The notes under the pieces were generated by a model that saw only the letters and a list, made by a program, of their open reading frames with translations, had not been told where the DNA came from and did not search any database. This document shows, piece by piece, positions 16,622 through 24,327 of a stretch of DNA of 64,000 nucleotides. Source of the DNA: Caryophanon latum (lineage in GTDB: Bacteria > Bacillota > Bacilli > Bacillales_A > Planococcaceae); the NCBI RefSeq assembly GCF_001700325.1, contig NZ_MATO01000034.1, positions 1 through 64,000 on the forward strand. Direction: 5' to 3'. Each line of letters opens with the position of its first letter. The first letter of the stretch is position 1. The position numbers and the translations under genes are program-made.

Positions 16622-17614
16622 ATGAAACTTAGCATATTAGACCAAATTCCTATTCCATCGAACATGAACGCGCAGCAAGCACTCGCAAACAGCTTAGCGC
16701 TTGCACAGCTTGGCGATGAGCTCGGCTATACGCGCTTTTGGTTAGCGGAGCATCACAACACGCTGTCACTTGCTAGCTCGGCGCCTGAAATTTCAATTGC
16801 CGCGATTGCCGCACAGACGAAAAATATCCGCGTCGGTAGCGGTGGTGTCATGTCGATGCATTACTCAGCGCTTAAAATTGCTGAAGTGTTCAACACGCTA
16901 AGCGGTTATTTCCCTGGGCGTATCGACCTCGGTATCGGGCGCGCACCAGGTGGCGATCACCCATCGATTGCTGCGCTTGCACAAGGTCGCCGCGTCTATA
17001 TGGAAGATCAATACGATAAAATTAAAGCGATTTTACAACTTATGAACGGCGAACAATCCGAACTGGCAGAATACCGTCCTGTGCGCGTCACACCGGCAAA
17101 CGTGCCACTTGCAACACCGTGGCTGCTCGGCTCCACTGGCAATAGCGCATTGCGTGCAGGTCAGCTCGGGCTCGGCTATTCGTTTGCACAATTTTTCAAC
17201 GGGCAAGCATCACGCGATATTTTCGATCATTACCGTAAAAATTTCGTGCCAAACGATTTTTTACAGCAGCCACAAGTTGCCGTAACGTACGCCGCTACAG
17301 TAGCACCAACTGCAGATGAAGCGGAATATCGTGCGCGTGCAATCGACTTATATCGCTTGCAGCTTATGCGCGGACAAATGCCGTCGTTTTATACGAACGA
17401 AGAAGCGATGAACGTCGTGTTAACGGAGATGGACGAGGCGATGATTCAAGACAGTCGCAAGCTGCATCTCGTCGGCACAGCGGAAGTCGTTGCCGAAAAG
17501 TTACGCGACGATGCTGAGCAGTTCGGGTTTGATGAGGCGATGATTAACGCGAACCAAAGCGAGTTTGCGCACCGCGTCGATACGTATACGTTGCTTGCAA
17601 AGGCGTTGTTATAA
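16622..17614 (+). CDS. LLM-class flavin-dependent oxidoreductase (MsnO8-like)
   Basis: A 330-residue luciferase-like flavoprotein, a typical length for the 'MsnO8/YceB' subgroup. The N-terminus 'LSILDQIPIPS' and 'FWLAEHHNTLSLASSAPE' (residues ~40-58), then 'VGSGGVMSMHYSALKIAE' and 'FPGRIDLGIGRAPGGD', are the conserved strands and loops of the TIM-barrel that hold reduced FMN/F420-type cofactor. The start at 16622 follows GAGAGGTTGATATTT. It is a monocistronic unit. The physiological substrate of these enzymes is generally unknown; a monooxygenase or nitro/quinone-type reductase role is an inference from family. A family D repeat follows the stop codon. Confidence 0.85.
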   Translation: MKLSILDQIPIPSNMNAQQALANSLALAQLGDELGYTRFWLAEHHNTLSLASSAPEISIAAIAAQTKNIRVGSGGVMSMHYSALKIAEVFNTLSGYFPGRIDLGIGRAPGGDHPSIAALAQGRRVYMEDQYDKIKAILQLMNGEQSELAEYRPVRVTPANVPLATPWLLGSTGNSALRAGQLGLGYSFAQFFNGQASRDIFDHYRKNFVPNDFLQQPQVAVTYAATVAPTADEAEYRARAIDLYRLQLMRGQMPSFYTNEEAMNVVLTEMDEAMIQDSRKLHLVGTAEVVAEKLRDDAEQFGFDEAMINANQSEFAHRVDTYTLLAKALL

Positions 17615-17627
17615 TGCGATGATGTCG

Positions 17628-17742
17628 TCTCTTGCTTCGAGCAGGCTTTTCTGCGGGTACGGCTCGAGCCTGTAGTCTCCCGCTCGTACTGTTCCGCTAG
17701 AAGTCCGCTCTCCGCTTCACGACGACAATCCCGTTTTCACGC
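17628..17742. repeat. Family D repeat, copy 1
   Basis: GC-rich imperfect palindrome with the module GCAGGCTTTTCTGCGGG…GGCTCGAGCC…GAAGTCCGC, shared in either orientation with 26395, 43497 and 47232. Non-coding, between convergent genes. Confidence 0.55.
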
Positions 17743-17790
17743 TTAGTATCATCTATTACACGATTAAAGTGTAAATTCGAAATCCAAGAC

Positions 17791-17837
17791 AAAAAAAGAT
17801 GCTACTCGTCCACTTCGACATGTAGCATCTTTTTTTA
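17791..17837. terminator. Bidirectional terminator
   Basis: AAAAAAGATGCTAC pairs with GTAGCATCTTTTTT. It ends the HAD/rib operon on the minus strand and can also serve the plus-strand oxidoreductase. Confidence 0.85.
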
Positions 17838-17838
17838 G

Positions 17839-18408
17839 TTATTTTTCAACCGTCACGTACTTCATAAACTCCGACCAATGTACGATGCGCTCAAACGGCT
17901 CTTCGCGGTTGTATGGCTGATCGCGCAGCACCGAAATCGTACGCAGCGCCTTTAATGAATGCAAAATTTTCGGCTTGTCGTCGACGTACACATCTAAATC
18001 AAGCTCCGCAATAATCGCAAGCTTCTCATCATCTGCCATGCCGCAATAAAAATGCCCTTCGTCTACCGGAAATCCTGCATCGATCATCCATTGGCGCGTG
18101 CGCATGCAGCTATCGACCGGGCGCGCTGTAATGTAAAAAATGTCATGCCCGTCCTGCTTCAACTGCCAAAGAAGCTCCTTTGCCCCTTCGTACGCCGGAC
18201 AGTTGGTGAAATACACTTGCTCGTTCATGCGCTGCCATAACGCACTACCCTCTTCATCGGTTAAGCCAAATGGTTCGTGAATTTCCACCCGTTTAATGGC
18301 GCGAAATGCATCGTCCGTTACGTGCTGCTGTAGCTCCTGCTTATAGAGCACAAACGCATGCTCACGTAGTTGAATGAGCGTATCATCAATATCAAAGCCT
18401 AAGCGCAT
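17839..18408 (-). CDS. HAD phosphatase, NT5C-type; candidate riboflavin-pathway phosphatase
   Basis: A 189-residue HAD hydrolase. Motif I 'FDIDDTL' supplies both catalytic Asp, motif II Thr is in 'IFYITARP', and motif IV is 'DVYVDDKPK'. The pattern matches the 5' nucleotidase (NT5C, YqfW-like) family. The ATG follows the ribD stop as TAAATG with no gap, making it the third gene of a ribA-ribD-HAD operon. Riboflavin synthesis needs a HAD-type phosphatase for the RibD product (5-amino-6-ribitylamino-uracil phosphate), a step done by YcsE/YwtE/YitU in B. subtilis. Context suggests that role, but family assignment favours a nucleotidase, so specificity is unproven. A strong terminator follows. 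Confidence 0.82.
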   Translation of the reverse strand: MRLGFDIDDTLIQLREHAFVLYKQELQQHVTDDAFRAIKRVEIHEPFGLTDEEGSALWQRMNEQVYFTNCPAYEGAKELLWQLKQDGHDIFYITARPVDSCMRTRQWMIDAGFPVDEGHFYCGMADDEKLAIIAELDLDVYVDDKPKILHSLKALRTISVLRDQPYNREEPFERIVHWSEFMKYVTVEK

Positions 18409-19494
18409 TTAGTTATCCCCCTTTGGATACGCGATTATTTTCAAATCCTCGCCAATCGCTTCAAACGATGAAAACTTCACATCGACCGCTTCACGCATGA
18501 AATCAACGTCCGCTCCTGTTACTGGCGATAGCGCATTTGCCCCGCCAAGTATTTTCGGCGCGACGTAAATGATGTATTGATTGACAAGTTGCTCGCGAAT
18601 GAACGAGCTATGAATCGCCCCGCCACCTTCAACTAAAATGTCTGTGATGCCGTGTGTATGTAATGTTTCAAGCGTTTCTTCTAGCGTTGTGCCTGCTGTA
18701 ATGATCGTTTTGCCGAGCGCTTCAAACGGTGCTTTTTGCGCTTCCGTTACGTCGCTGCCGACAACGAAAATCGTCGGTGCTTCGTCGTTACATACGTTTG
18801 CGTCAAGCGGCGTGCGTAACTGCGTATCAAAAATAATGCGCGTCGGGTTTTTGCCGTAGTTTTCAGGCAGGCGCGTCGTTAAGCTCGGGTTGTCGGCAAG
18901 CACTGTTTGAATGCCGACTAAAATGCCGTCGACTTCATGGCGAATGCGGTGTACGTCCTCGCGTGCTGCGTCTGCTGTAATCCACTTTGAATCGCCTGTA
19001 TGCGTTGCGATTTTACCATCGAGTGTCATCGCATATTTCGTGCGAATGAACGGGCGATTCGTCAGCATATTGTGAATGAAGCGCTCGTTTAATAAGCGCG
19101 CCTCGTCCTCTAAAAGCCCAACTTCGACTTCAATGCCAGCATCACGAAGCAGCTGAATGCCGCGACCTGCCACGCTCGGGTTCGGGTCTTGCATCGCCAC
19201 GAACACACGCGAAACGCCCGATTCCTTGACGCGCAGTGCACACGGTGGCGTTTTGCCATAATGCGAGCACGGCTCAAGCGTCACGTAAAGCGTTGCGCCC
19301 TTTGCTTGCTCACCTGCCATATTAAAGGCGTGTACTTCGGCATGTGGCTCGCCCGCTTTTCGGTGCATGCCGGTGCCGACAATAATGCCGTCTTTCACGA
19401 TGACCGCCCCAACGAGTGGGTTCGGATTTGTGTTGCCGCGTGCGCTTGCGGCTAGCTGTAATGCCAGTTTCATATAATCTGTATGCGTCATCAT
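18409..19494 (-). CDS. ribD: Bifunctional riboflavin protein RibD (deaminase/reductase)
   Basis: A 361-residue two-domain enzyme of normal length. The N-terminal cytidine-deaminase-like domain has the zinc site 'HAEVHAF' and 'PCSHYGKTPPC'. The C-terminal reductase domain (~146-355) has 'KYAMTLDGKIAT', 'HEVDGILVGIQTVLADNPSL' and 'EGGGAIHSSF'. It deaminates and then reduces the GTP cyclohydrolase II product using NADPH. Two Met codons start the frame; the gene begins just after the ribA stop, and is followed without gap by the HAD phosphatase gene. There is no FMN riboswitch before the operon, and ribE/ribH are not in the window, so the pathway is split over several loci. Confidence 0.95.
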   Translation of the reverse strand: MMTHTDYMKLALQLAASARGNTNPNPLVGAVIVKDGIIVGTGMHRKAGEPHAEVHAFNMAGEQAKGATLYVTLEPCSHYGKTPPCALRVKESGVSRVFVAMQDPNPSVAGRGIQLLRDAGIEVEVGLLEDEARLLNERFIHNMLTNRPFIRTKYAMTLDGKIATHTGDSKWITADAAREDVHRIRHEVDGILVGIQTVLADNPSLTTRLPENYGKNPTRIIFDTQLRTPLDANVCNDEAPTIFVVGSDVTEAQKAPFEALGKTIITAGTTLEETLETLHTHGITDILVEGGGAIHSSFIREQLVNQYIIYVAPKILGGANALSPVTGADVDFMREAVDVKFSSFEAIGEDLKIIAYPKGDN

Positions 19495-19497
19495 GTG

Positions 19498-20232
19498 CTA
19501 CACCATCCAACTGCCGTCTCGTGCATGACCAGACTTAGCGATTTTCGTTTCTAAATAAAAGCGATTCGTCTCGGTAACGCCGCCCCATAGCGGAACGTGT
19601 CCGTGCGCTGAGAGCCCCGCTGCTTGCAGTGCTGCGAGCTTTTTCGGGTTGTTCGTAATGAGTGTGACCGGTTGTTGACGTAGCGCCTGTAGCACCGTTA
19701 ACGCCTCGCTATAGTCGCGCGTATCGTCGTCAAAGCCGAGCGCCTCGTTTGCCTCCACTGTGTCGAAGCCTTCTTGCTGCAACACGTACGCAAGTGACTT
19801 TGAAAATAAGCCAATGCCGCGCCCTTCATGATTGGCAATGTAAAAAATCGCCCCTGCGCCGTGCTCGACAATCATCTTCATCGACTCGTGTAGCTGGAAG
19901 CCGCAGTCACAGCGCTGAGAGCCGAAAATATCCCCTGTATGGCAAATGCTATGGAAGCGCACGAGCGGATTGCTAGCTGCCTCAAAATCGCCGTACACGA
20001 GCACCGATGATTGCTGCTGCTGTGCAAGCTCCATCGCTGGCAATGCGTCGATCACGTCCTCTGCTGTAAAATGCTTCGGCATACGCATCCAGCTATACCA
20101 CTGAAATGTCGCTTCAAGCTCACGTTGCACGACCGGCAGCTTCACTGGGCCGACAATTGCCAGCTGCTCGTTATGCATTGGCGTAAATTGTATTTTTTTC
20201 TGCAAAATATGTAGCGTCTGTTTCGTATTCAT
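19498..20232 (-). CDS. ribA: GTP cyclohydrolase II
   Basis: A 244-residue stand-alone GTP cyclohydrolase II, opening the imidazole ring of GTP to start riboflavin synthesis. The zinc ligands are in 'HSICHTGDIFGSQRCDCG' (C-x10-C-x-C), followed by 'NHEGRGIGLFSKSLAY' and 'DTVEANEALGF', all conserved in RibA. Usual RibA is ~195 residues; here ~55 extra N-terminal residues come first. There is no fused DHBP synthase domain, unlike B. subtilis RibAB. The start is ATG at 20232 with AGGTGA upstream; TTG at 20235 is an alternative. It is the first gene of the ribA-ribD-HAD operon. The 225 bases upstream show no FMN riboswitch blocks. Confidence 0.88.
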   Translation of the reverse strand: MNTKQTLHILQKKIQFTPMHNEQLAIVGPVKLPVVQRELEATFQWYSWMRMPKHFTAEDVIDALPAMELAQQQQSSVLVYGDFEAASNPLVRFHSICHTGDIFGSQRCDCGFQLHESMKMIVEHGAGAIFYIANHEGRGIGLFSKSLAYVLQQEGFDTVEANEALGFDDDTRDYSEALTVLQALRQQPVTLITNNPKKLAALQAAGLSAHGHVPLWGGVTETNRFYLETKIAKSGHARDGSWMV

Positions 20233-20460
20233 CAATGTCGCTCACCTAATTCCTTTATAATGTATAACCTCAATTACTTTTCGTAAGTAAATTAAATCGC
20301 AAACGATATAGTTTTTCAAATAAAACGCTCATATCACTTTATTTTACTTCATGTTATTTGTTTATTCCGACTATGCAAATAGCTCTTGCCCATTTAGTCC
20401 TTTTAGCTTAATGTATTAACAAATATACGTATAACTTATAATCAAAAGGTGTGAACATGT

Positions 20461-21852
20461 ATGAGCATTAATTTAAATGAACAATTGCGTGAAGAAGCTG
20501 AGCGTCTATTAAAAATCGGGCAATACGAGCAAGTTTTACCGTTATTCCGTGAATTAGCGGCATATTATAAAGCGTGTGAGGATTACGAAAATTACGTGCG
20601 CATTAAAGTGTTAATGATCGTGTGCTACTTCAATTTAGAACGCGTGCGATTTGTCGACGAGCACATTTCAGACATCGAGCCGTACGAGGCATTTTTAACG
20701 ATTGCGGATCGTCACCGCTTCTATATGGCGCAGGCGACGCTCTTTTATTTTTGGCATGACTTTGACCAATGCATCGAAATGTATGAAAAATGTATTAAAA
20801 TTGCCGAGCAGCTGCCAAACACGGCGATGTTAACGACCGCTTCGAACTTCGCCTCGATTTACCGTGATTTAGAGCGCTACGACGAAGGCTTCGCTGTACT
20901 TGAGCGCGGCATGGCAAAGGCAAAGCAGCTCGACCCGACGAACTCGTACGTGCAATATAGTACAGCTGAAGTATATTTAGGCTACATTGCAAACTACTGT
21001 TTAACGAAGCAGTTCGACAAAGCCGATGCGTATTTACAGGAGCTGGAGGCGCTCAACTATTTACAGCCACAAGCGGCACAAATGAATACGTTCAAGCGCT
21101 GGAAAGCTATTATTTTGTATGAAAAAGGATTAATCGACGAAGCGTTCACACTGTTTGATTCACAATTTAAAGTGATGAAAAATCAAGGGGACTATCGCCT
21201 GCATAAAGTGCATTTAAAAATTTGGATTGATTACGCAGCGAAAGAGGGACGTTACAAGGAGGCGTATGAGTTTGCGACCGTGCTAAACGAATCGCTTGAG
21301 GCAAACTTAGAAGAGGCGCTGCTCGACCGCTCAAGCAAATATGCAGCCGAGCTCAAAACGAAAGACTTGCGCAACTTAGCGTTTGAAGATCCACTCACAT
21401 CGTTAAACAACCGCCGTCTGCTCACGAAGCTAGAAAAAGAGCTCGCGGACGCACCACAAACGGTGACTGTTGCGGTACTCGACATCGACCATTTCAAAAA
21501 AATTAACGATACGTACGGGCACGCAGTCGGTGACGATTTAATTATTGAAATGGCGCACATCATTCAGCGCACGATGCACCATGCTCAGCACCACTGCGTC
21601 CGCTTCGGTGGTGATGAGTTCATTATCGTCATGTATCGACCACTCGACCAAGCAGCAGCGTGGGTGGAGCGCTTGCACGAAACGATTCAAAGTACGCCGC
21701 TTCATTTAAACGATGAAACGCTTCACATTACGTGCAGTATCGGGGTTGCTTCCGTTTCACAAGCAAGCGAACTAACAACCGCTACAAAGCTTGCAGATGA
21801 CAACTTATACAAAGCAAAAGACCGCGGACGTAACAACATCGTCGGCTTATAA
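20461..21852 (+). CDS. TPR-GGDEF diguanylate cyclase
   Basis: A 463-residue soluble protein. Residues ~1-300 are a helical TPR-like array ('LLKIGQYEQVLPLFRELAAY' and repeats such as 'LFYFWHDFDQCIEMYEKCI'). Residues ~310-463 form a GGDEF domain with the substrate region 'VLDIDHFKKINDTYGHAVGD' and an intact 'FGGDEF' active site, so it should make cyclic di-GMP from two GTP. I see no RxxD inhibitory site five residues upstream. The TPR part probably senses a partner protein or peptide. RBS AAAGGTG. A paralogue with the same layout but a destroyed active site lies at 52520. It is monocistronic, with terminator following. Confidence 0.9.
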   Translation: MSINLNEQLREEAERLLKIGQYEQVLPLFRELAAYYKACEDYENYVRIKVLMIVCYFNLERVRFVDEHISDIEPYEAFLTIADRHRFYMAQATLFYFWHDFDQCIEMYEKCIKIAEQLPNTAMLTTASNFASIYRDLERYDEGFAVLERGMAKAKQLDPTNSYVQYSTAEVYLGYIANYCLTKQFDKADAYLQELEALNYLQPQAAQMNTFKRWKAIILYEKGLIDEAFTLFDSQFKVMKNQGDYRLHKVHLKIWIDYAAKEGRYKEAYEFATVLNESLEANLEEALLDRSSKYAAELKTKDLRNLAFEDPLTSLNNRRLLTKLEKELADAPQTVTVAVLDIDHFKKINDTYGHAVGDDLIIEMAHIIQRTMHHAQHHCVRFGGDEFIIVMYRPLDQAAAWVERLHETIQSTPLHLNDETLHITCSIGVASVSQASELTTATKLADDNLYKAKDRGRNNIVGL

Positions 21853-21853
21853 T

Positions 21854-21892
21854 AAAAACCCGTTGAGGCACGTTCGCTCCAACGGGTTTTTA
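21854..21892. terminator. Bidirectional terminator
   Basis: AAAACCCGTTG pairs with CAACGGGTTTTT between the convergent GGDEF and hemolysin III genes. Confidence 0.8.
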
Positions 21893-21919
21893 TTCTATTA
21901 ATGTGCGTTTGAAAGCTGT

Positions 21920-22561
21920 TTATAAGTAGTTCAGCACCGTTACGTACATGCATGCACTTCCGCCTAATACGAATAAGTGCCAAATCGCATGGTTGTAAGG
22001 AATGTTGTCATTTCGATAAAAATACGTACCTACTGTGTAGCTTAAACCACCTGCAAGTAACCATAAAAAGCCTTCTACACCGATGACTGCAAGCAGTGGC
22101 TTATATGCGAAAATGATGAGCCAGCCCATCGCAATGTACACGATCAGTGATGCGCGCTTAAAGCGATGCACGAAGTAAAACTTTAGTACGATCCCAACGA
22201 CTGCTAACGTTAGCTCGACAATTAAAATCGTCCAGCCGAGCGTGCCGCCAACTGCAATTAATGAAATCGGTGCGTACGTGCCGGCGATCAGTAAAAAGAT
22301 TGCGCCGTGATCCATCTTTTTGAAGAAGTCTTTATATACAGGTAATGCGTGGTACAACGTTGATGATAAGTACAGCACCATCATCGCAATACCGAAAATG
22401 AGATAGCTCGCTAGCTCTGTCATCGATCCGTTTGCTTGTGCTTTGTCAACGAGTGCCCACGTCGCTGGAATTGCTAAAACGAATCCGAGTCCGTGTGTAA
22501 TCGTGTTCCATAGTTCTTGTTTCTTTGAATAATTTGCTTGCATCGTCACAATTTGTGCCAT
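21920..22561 (-). CDS. Hemolysin III / YqfA-family membrane protein (PAQR superfamily)
   Basis: A 213-residue integral membrane protein with seven hydrophobic segments. The conserved family sites are visible: 'ELWNTITHGLGF' near the N-terminus, 'LYLSSTLYHALP' with the Ser/His pair, 'MDHGAIFLLIAGTYAP', and a C-terminal 'HAIWHLFVLGGS', which together form the metal-binding site of PAQR-type hydrolases. The start at 22561 is the ATG of 'MAQIVTMQ', with AAAGGATG upstream. In Bacillus the homologues are called hemolysin III-like, but haemolysis is not their proven role; a lipid-hydrolase/membrane-fluidity role is inferred from the superfamily. Confidence 0.88.
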   Translation of the reverse strand: MAQIVTMQANYSKKQELWNTITHGLGFVLAIPATWALVDKAQANGSMTELASYLIFGIAMMVLYLSSTLYHALPVYKDFFKKMDHGAIFLLIAGTYAPISLIAVGGTLGWTILIVELTLAVVGIVLKFYFVHRFKRASLIVYIAMGWLIIFAYKPLLAVIGVEGFLWLLAGGLSYTVGTYFYRNDNIPYNHAIWHLFVLGGSACMYVTVLNYL

Positions 22562-22734
22562 GTCTCGCCACATCCTTTTAATCGTTCGTCTTTTGTTACT
22601 CTTATTATGTCGCGTTTTATCGCTAGCCCATAGACGTATTTGTCACTTCTTGTCATATGACATGTATCATGTCGTTGTTGAACAGTTTGTGCGAAATTTG
22701 TTTTTTCGTTGAATGTAATGCTGTAACCGTTCTT

Positions 22735-22795
22735 TTGTTTCGGCGGACACATTTCGCGGAAAGCGTGCCTCGATGTGAAGAGCCGACTAATAAAA
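22735..22795. repeat. Short fragment of the GC-rich repeat (family D type)
   Basis: GGCGGACACATTTCGCGGAAAGCGTGCCTCGATGTG contains the modules seen in families B-D. The remaining bases of 22562-22958 show no other recognisable feature. Confidence 0.4.
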
Positions 22796-22958
22796 CGTGT
22801 AGCATAATTCTCCGTGCGCAAACTGCCAACTGACTCGCTAATCTACATCGCTAAAAAATTATTTTCAAAAAGTTTTCAACCGCTTTCATTCGCGTCGCAT
22901 CAACTATGGTGACGTTTTCAAAACTTTCCTTATTCAAACTTTTCTAACAATTTAGACA

Positions 22959-22987
22959 TTTACAAAATCTTAAAAATAACTTACACT
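22959..22987 (+). promoter_or_regulatory. Promoter of the 34-residue peptide gene
   Basis: TTTACA (22959-22964), 17-base spacer, TACACT (22982-22987), followed 16 bases later by GAGAGGGG and the start codon. Confidence 0.55.
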
Positions 22988-23019
22988 ACAATTAACTTAA
23001 ACGAGAGGGGCAAAACAAC

Positions 23020-23124
23020 ATGACAAACATTATTTACACGTACGAAGCAATCGAGGACAACGACAACGCATACTTATACGAAGAGGAAGATTTCGGCGTA
23101 GAGTTTGACGACAACGACTACTAG
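23020..23124 (+). CDS. 34-residue highly acidic peptide
   Basis: A small frame with GAGAGGGG eight bases before its ATG, its own promoter and a terminator at 23161. The product starts 'MTNIIYTYEAIEDND' and ends 'DFGVEFDDNDY', with 14 Asp/Glu and no Lys or Arg, no membrane segment and no signal peptide. I do not recognise it. The stop codon overlaps a perfect AGGAGG site that precedes two overlapping eight-codon frames starting with GTG, so translation may continue into a second very short frame. Possible roles are a protein or metal-binding regulator or an anti-protein mimic of nucleic acid; none is shown. Confidence 0.6.
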   Translation: MTNIIYTYEAIEDNDNAYLYEEEDFGVEFDDNDY

Positions 23125-23160
23125 GAGGAAGTGACGTGCAGTCCAATAGTGCATTAATAT

Positions 23161-23206
23161 AGCGAGCGTTCCACTGAATTTTTCAGACGGAGCTGCTCGC
23201 TTTTTT
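23161..23206 (+). terminator. Terminator of the small-peptide unit
   Basis: AGCGAGC pairs with GCTCGCT, followed by TTTTTTGCG, 36 bases after the 34-residue frame. Confidence 0.7.
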
Positions 23207-23248
23207 GCGTTCAACTTGCTACGATAATGACTATAGGGAGGGATGTTT

Positions 23249-24007
23249 ATGTGCTTAATTCAACTAGCATTTCACGAGGAGACGAAAAGCTATACGGTGA
23301 TCGCAAACCGCGACGAGTTTACGAATCGCCCTGCCATTGCGGCGCATTATTGGGACAATGGCTTGTTCGCCGGTCAGGACGCGCAAGCTGGTGGTGCGTG
23401 GCTTGCCGTAACGAAAGATCGACGCTTCGCTGCAGTAACGAACGTGCGTCATCCGCAAAGTCGCATACTCGGTGACCGTTCGCGCGGTGAACTCGTGACG
23501 AAGTTTTTAACGAGCGATGTGCGTGCTCGCGACTTTATCGACGTGTTAAAAGAAGAACGCGAGCTGTACGGCGGCTTCAACATTTTACTGTTTGATGGCG
23601 ACGAATTTTATCATTACAATAATATTTTTAACGATATGACGAAGCTTGCGACCGGCTATTACACGCTTTGTAACGACACGCTCGGCACGCCTTGGCCAAA
23701 AGTTGTGCGCGTCCGTGAGCAGTTCATTCCGCTATATAAAAGCGACGCAGCACCTGAAGCATTTATTCGCCTCATGCAGCAGCCTGAGCGTGCACCGATC
23801 GACCAATTACCTGCTACTGGTATTCCGCTTGAAATGGAAGAAAAGCTGTCATCCATTTTCATTGCGTTTGAAGGTTATGGCACGCGCTGCACGACTTACA
23901 TACGAAGTGACGAACAACATTTTACGTTTATCGAGCAAACGTACGACAACGGGCAGCCAACGACGTATGTAGAGGAAAAAACACTCTTTGCGACGTGCCT
24001 ATTGTAG
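23249..24007 (+). CDS. NRDE/TANGO2-family protein
   Basis: A 252-residue protein of the NRDE (TANGO2) family. It begins 'MCLIQLA' with Cys at position 2, possibly exposed after Met removal as in N-terminal nucleophile hydrolases. It carries the naming motif 'ANRDEFTNRPA' at residues ~19-29, then 'GGAWLAV', 'VTNVRHP' and 'SRGELVTKFL', all typical. I chose the ATG at 23249 because the earlier ATG lies one base after the GGGAGGG RBS. The biochemical role is uncertain: eukaryotic TANGO2 is linked to Golgi/mitochondrial function and heme trafficking, and bacterial members are uncharacterised. It is monocistronic. Confidence 0.88.
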   Translation: MCLIQLAFHEETKSYTVIANRDEFTNRPAIAAHYWDNGLFAGQDAQAGGAWLAVTKDRRFAAVTNVRHPQSRILGDRSRGELVTKFLTSDVRARDFIDVLKEERELYGGFNILLFDGDEFYHYNNIFNDMTKLATGYYTLCNDTLGTPWPKVVRVREQFIPLYKSDAAPEAFIRLMQQPERAPIDQLPATGIPLEMEEKLSSIFIAFEGYGTRCTTYIRSDEQHFTFIEQTYDNGQPTTYVEEKTLFATCLL

Positions 24008-24024
24008 AAATTTTCAAAATATTG

Positions 24025-24054
24025 TTGACAAACTGAAAGTCAATCGGCTACACT
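24025..24054 (+). promoter_or_regulatory. Promoter of the T-box/leuA unit
   Basis: TTGACA (24025-24030), 18-base spacer, TACACT (24049-24054), just before the T-box leader. Confidence 0.75.
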
Positions 24055-24059
24055 AAGGA

Positions 24060-24306
24060 ACAAATATACAAGCGTTGATTGGAAGTAGTAAAATTGCATG
24101 TCAGCTTATAGAGAGTTAGCGGTTGGTGGAAGCTAGCAGTGACACAATTTGAACTCGTCCAGGAGCTATTGCCGTGAAGTAAATAGCGGCGATCGGGTCG
24201 TGCCCGTTACAAAACGCCAAAGTTGGAGCAATTTTGCTCAAATAGAGTGGTACCGCGAGTTCAAGCTCGTCTCTATCGTCATCGATAGCGGCGGGCTTTT
24301 TTTATT
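24060..24306 (+). promoter_or_regulatory. T-box leader, leucine-type
   Basis: Shows AGTAGTAAAATTGCA near the 5' end, the specifier loop with GAACTC (CTC, Leu, at 24154-24156), the T-box AATAGAGTGGTACCGCG (24241-24257), whose UGGU reads the tRNA acceptor end, and a terminator (about 24265-24305) whose stem GTCTCTATCG/CGATAGCGGC competes with the antiterminator. Uncharged leucyl-tRNA should allow read-through into leuA. Confidence 0.92.
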
Positions 24307-24327
24307 ATTTTATAGGGGGAATGACCA

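Noticed and set aside
16600-16700. Start of the LLM oxidoreductase at 16571
   Set aside because: The upstream in-frame start has no ribosome binding site, whereas GAGAGGTTGATATTT precedes ATG at 16622 and the family begins there.
20236-20460. FMN riboswitch before ribA
   Set aside because: Both strands were read for the conserved RFN blocks (AGGATCTTCGGGGCAGGGTG-like); none is present.
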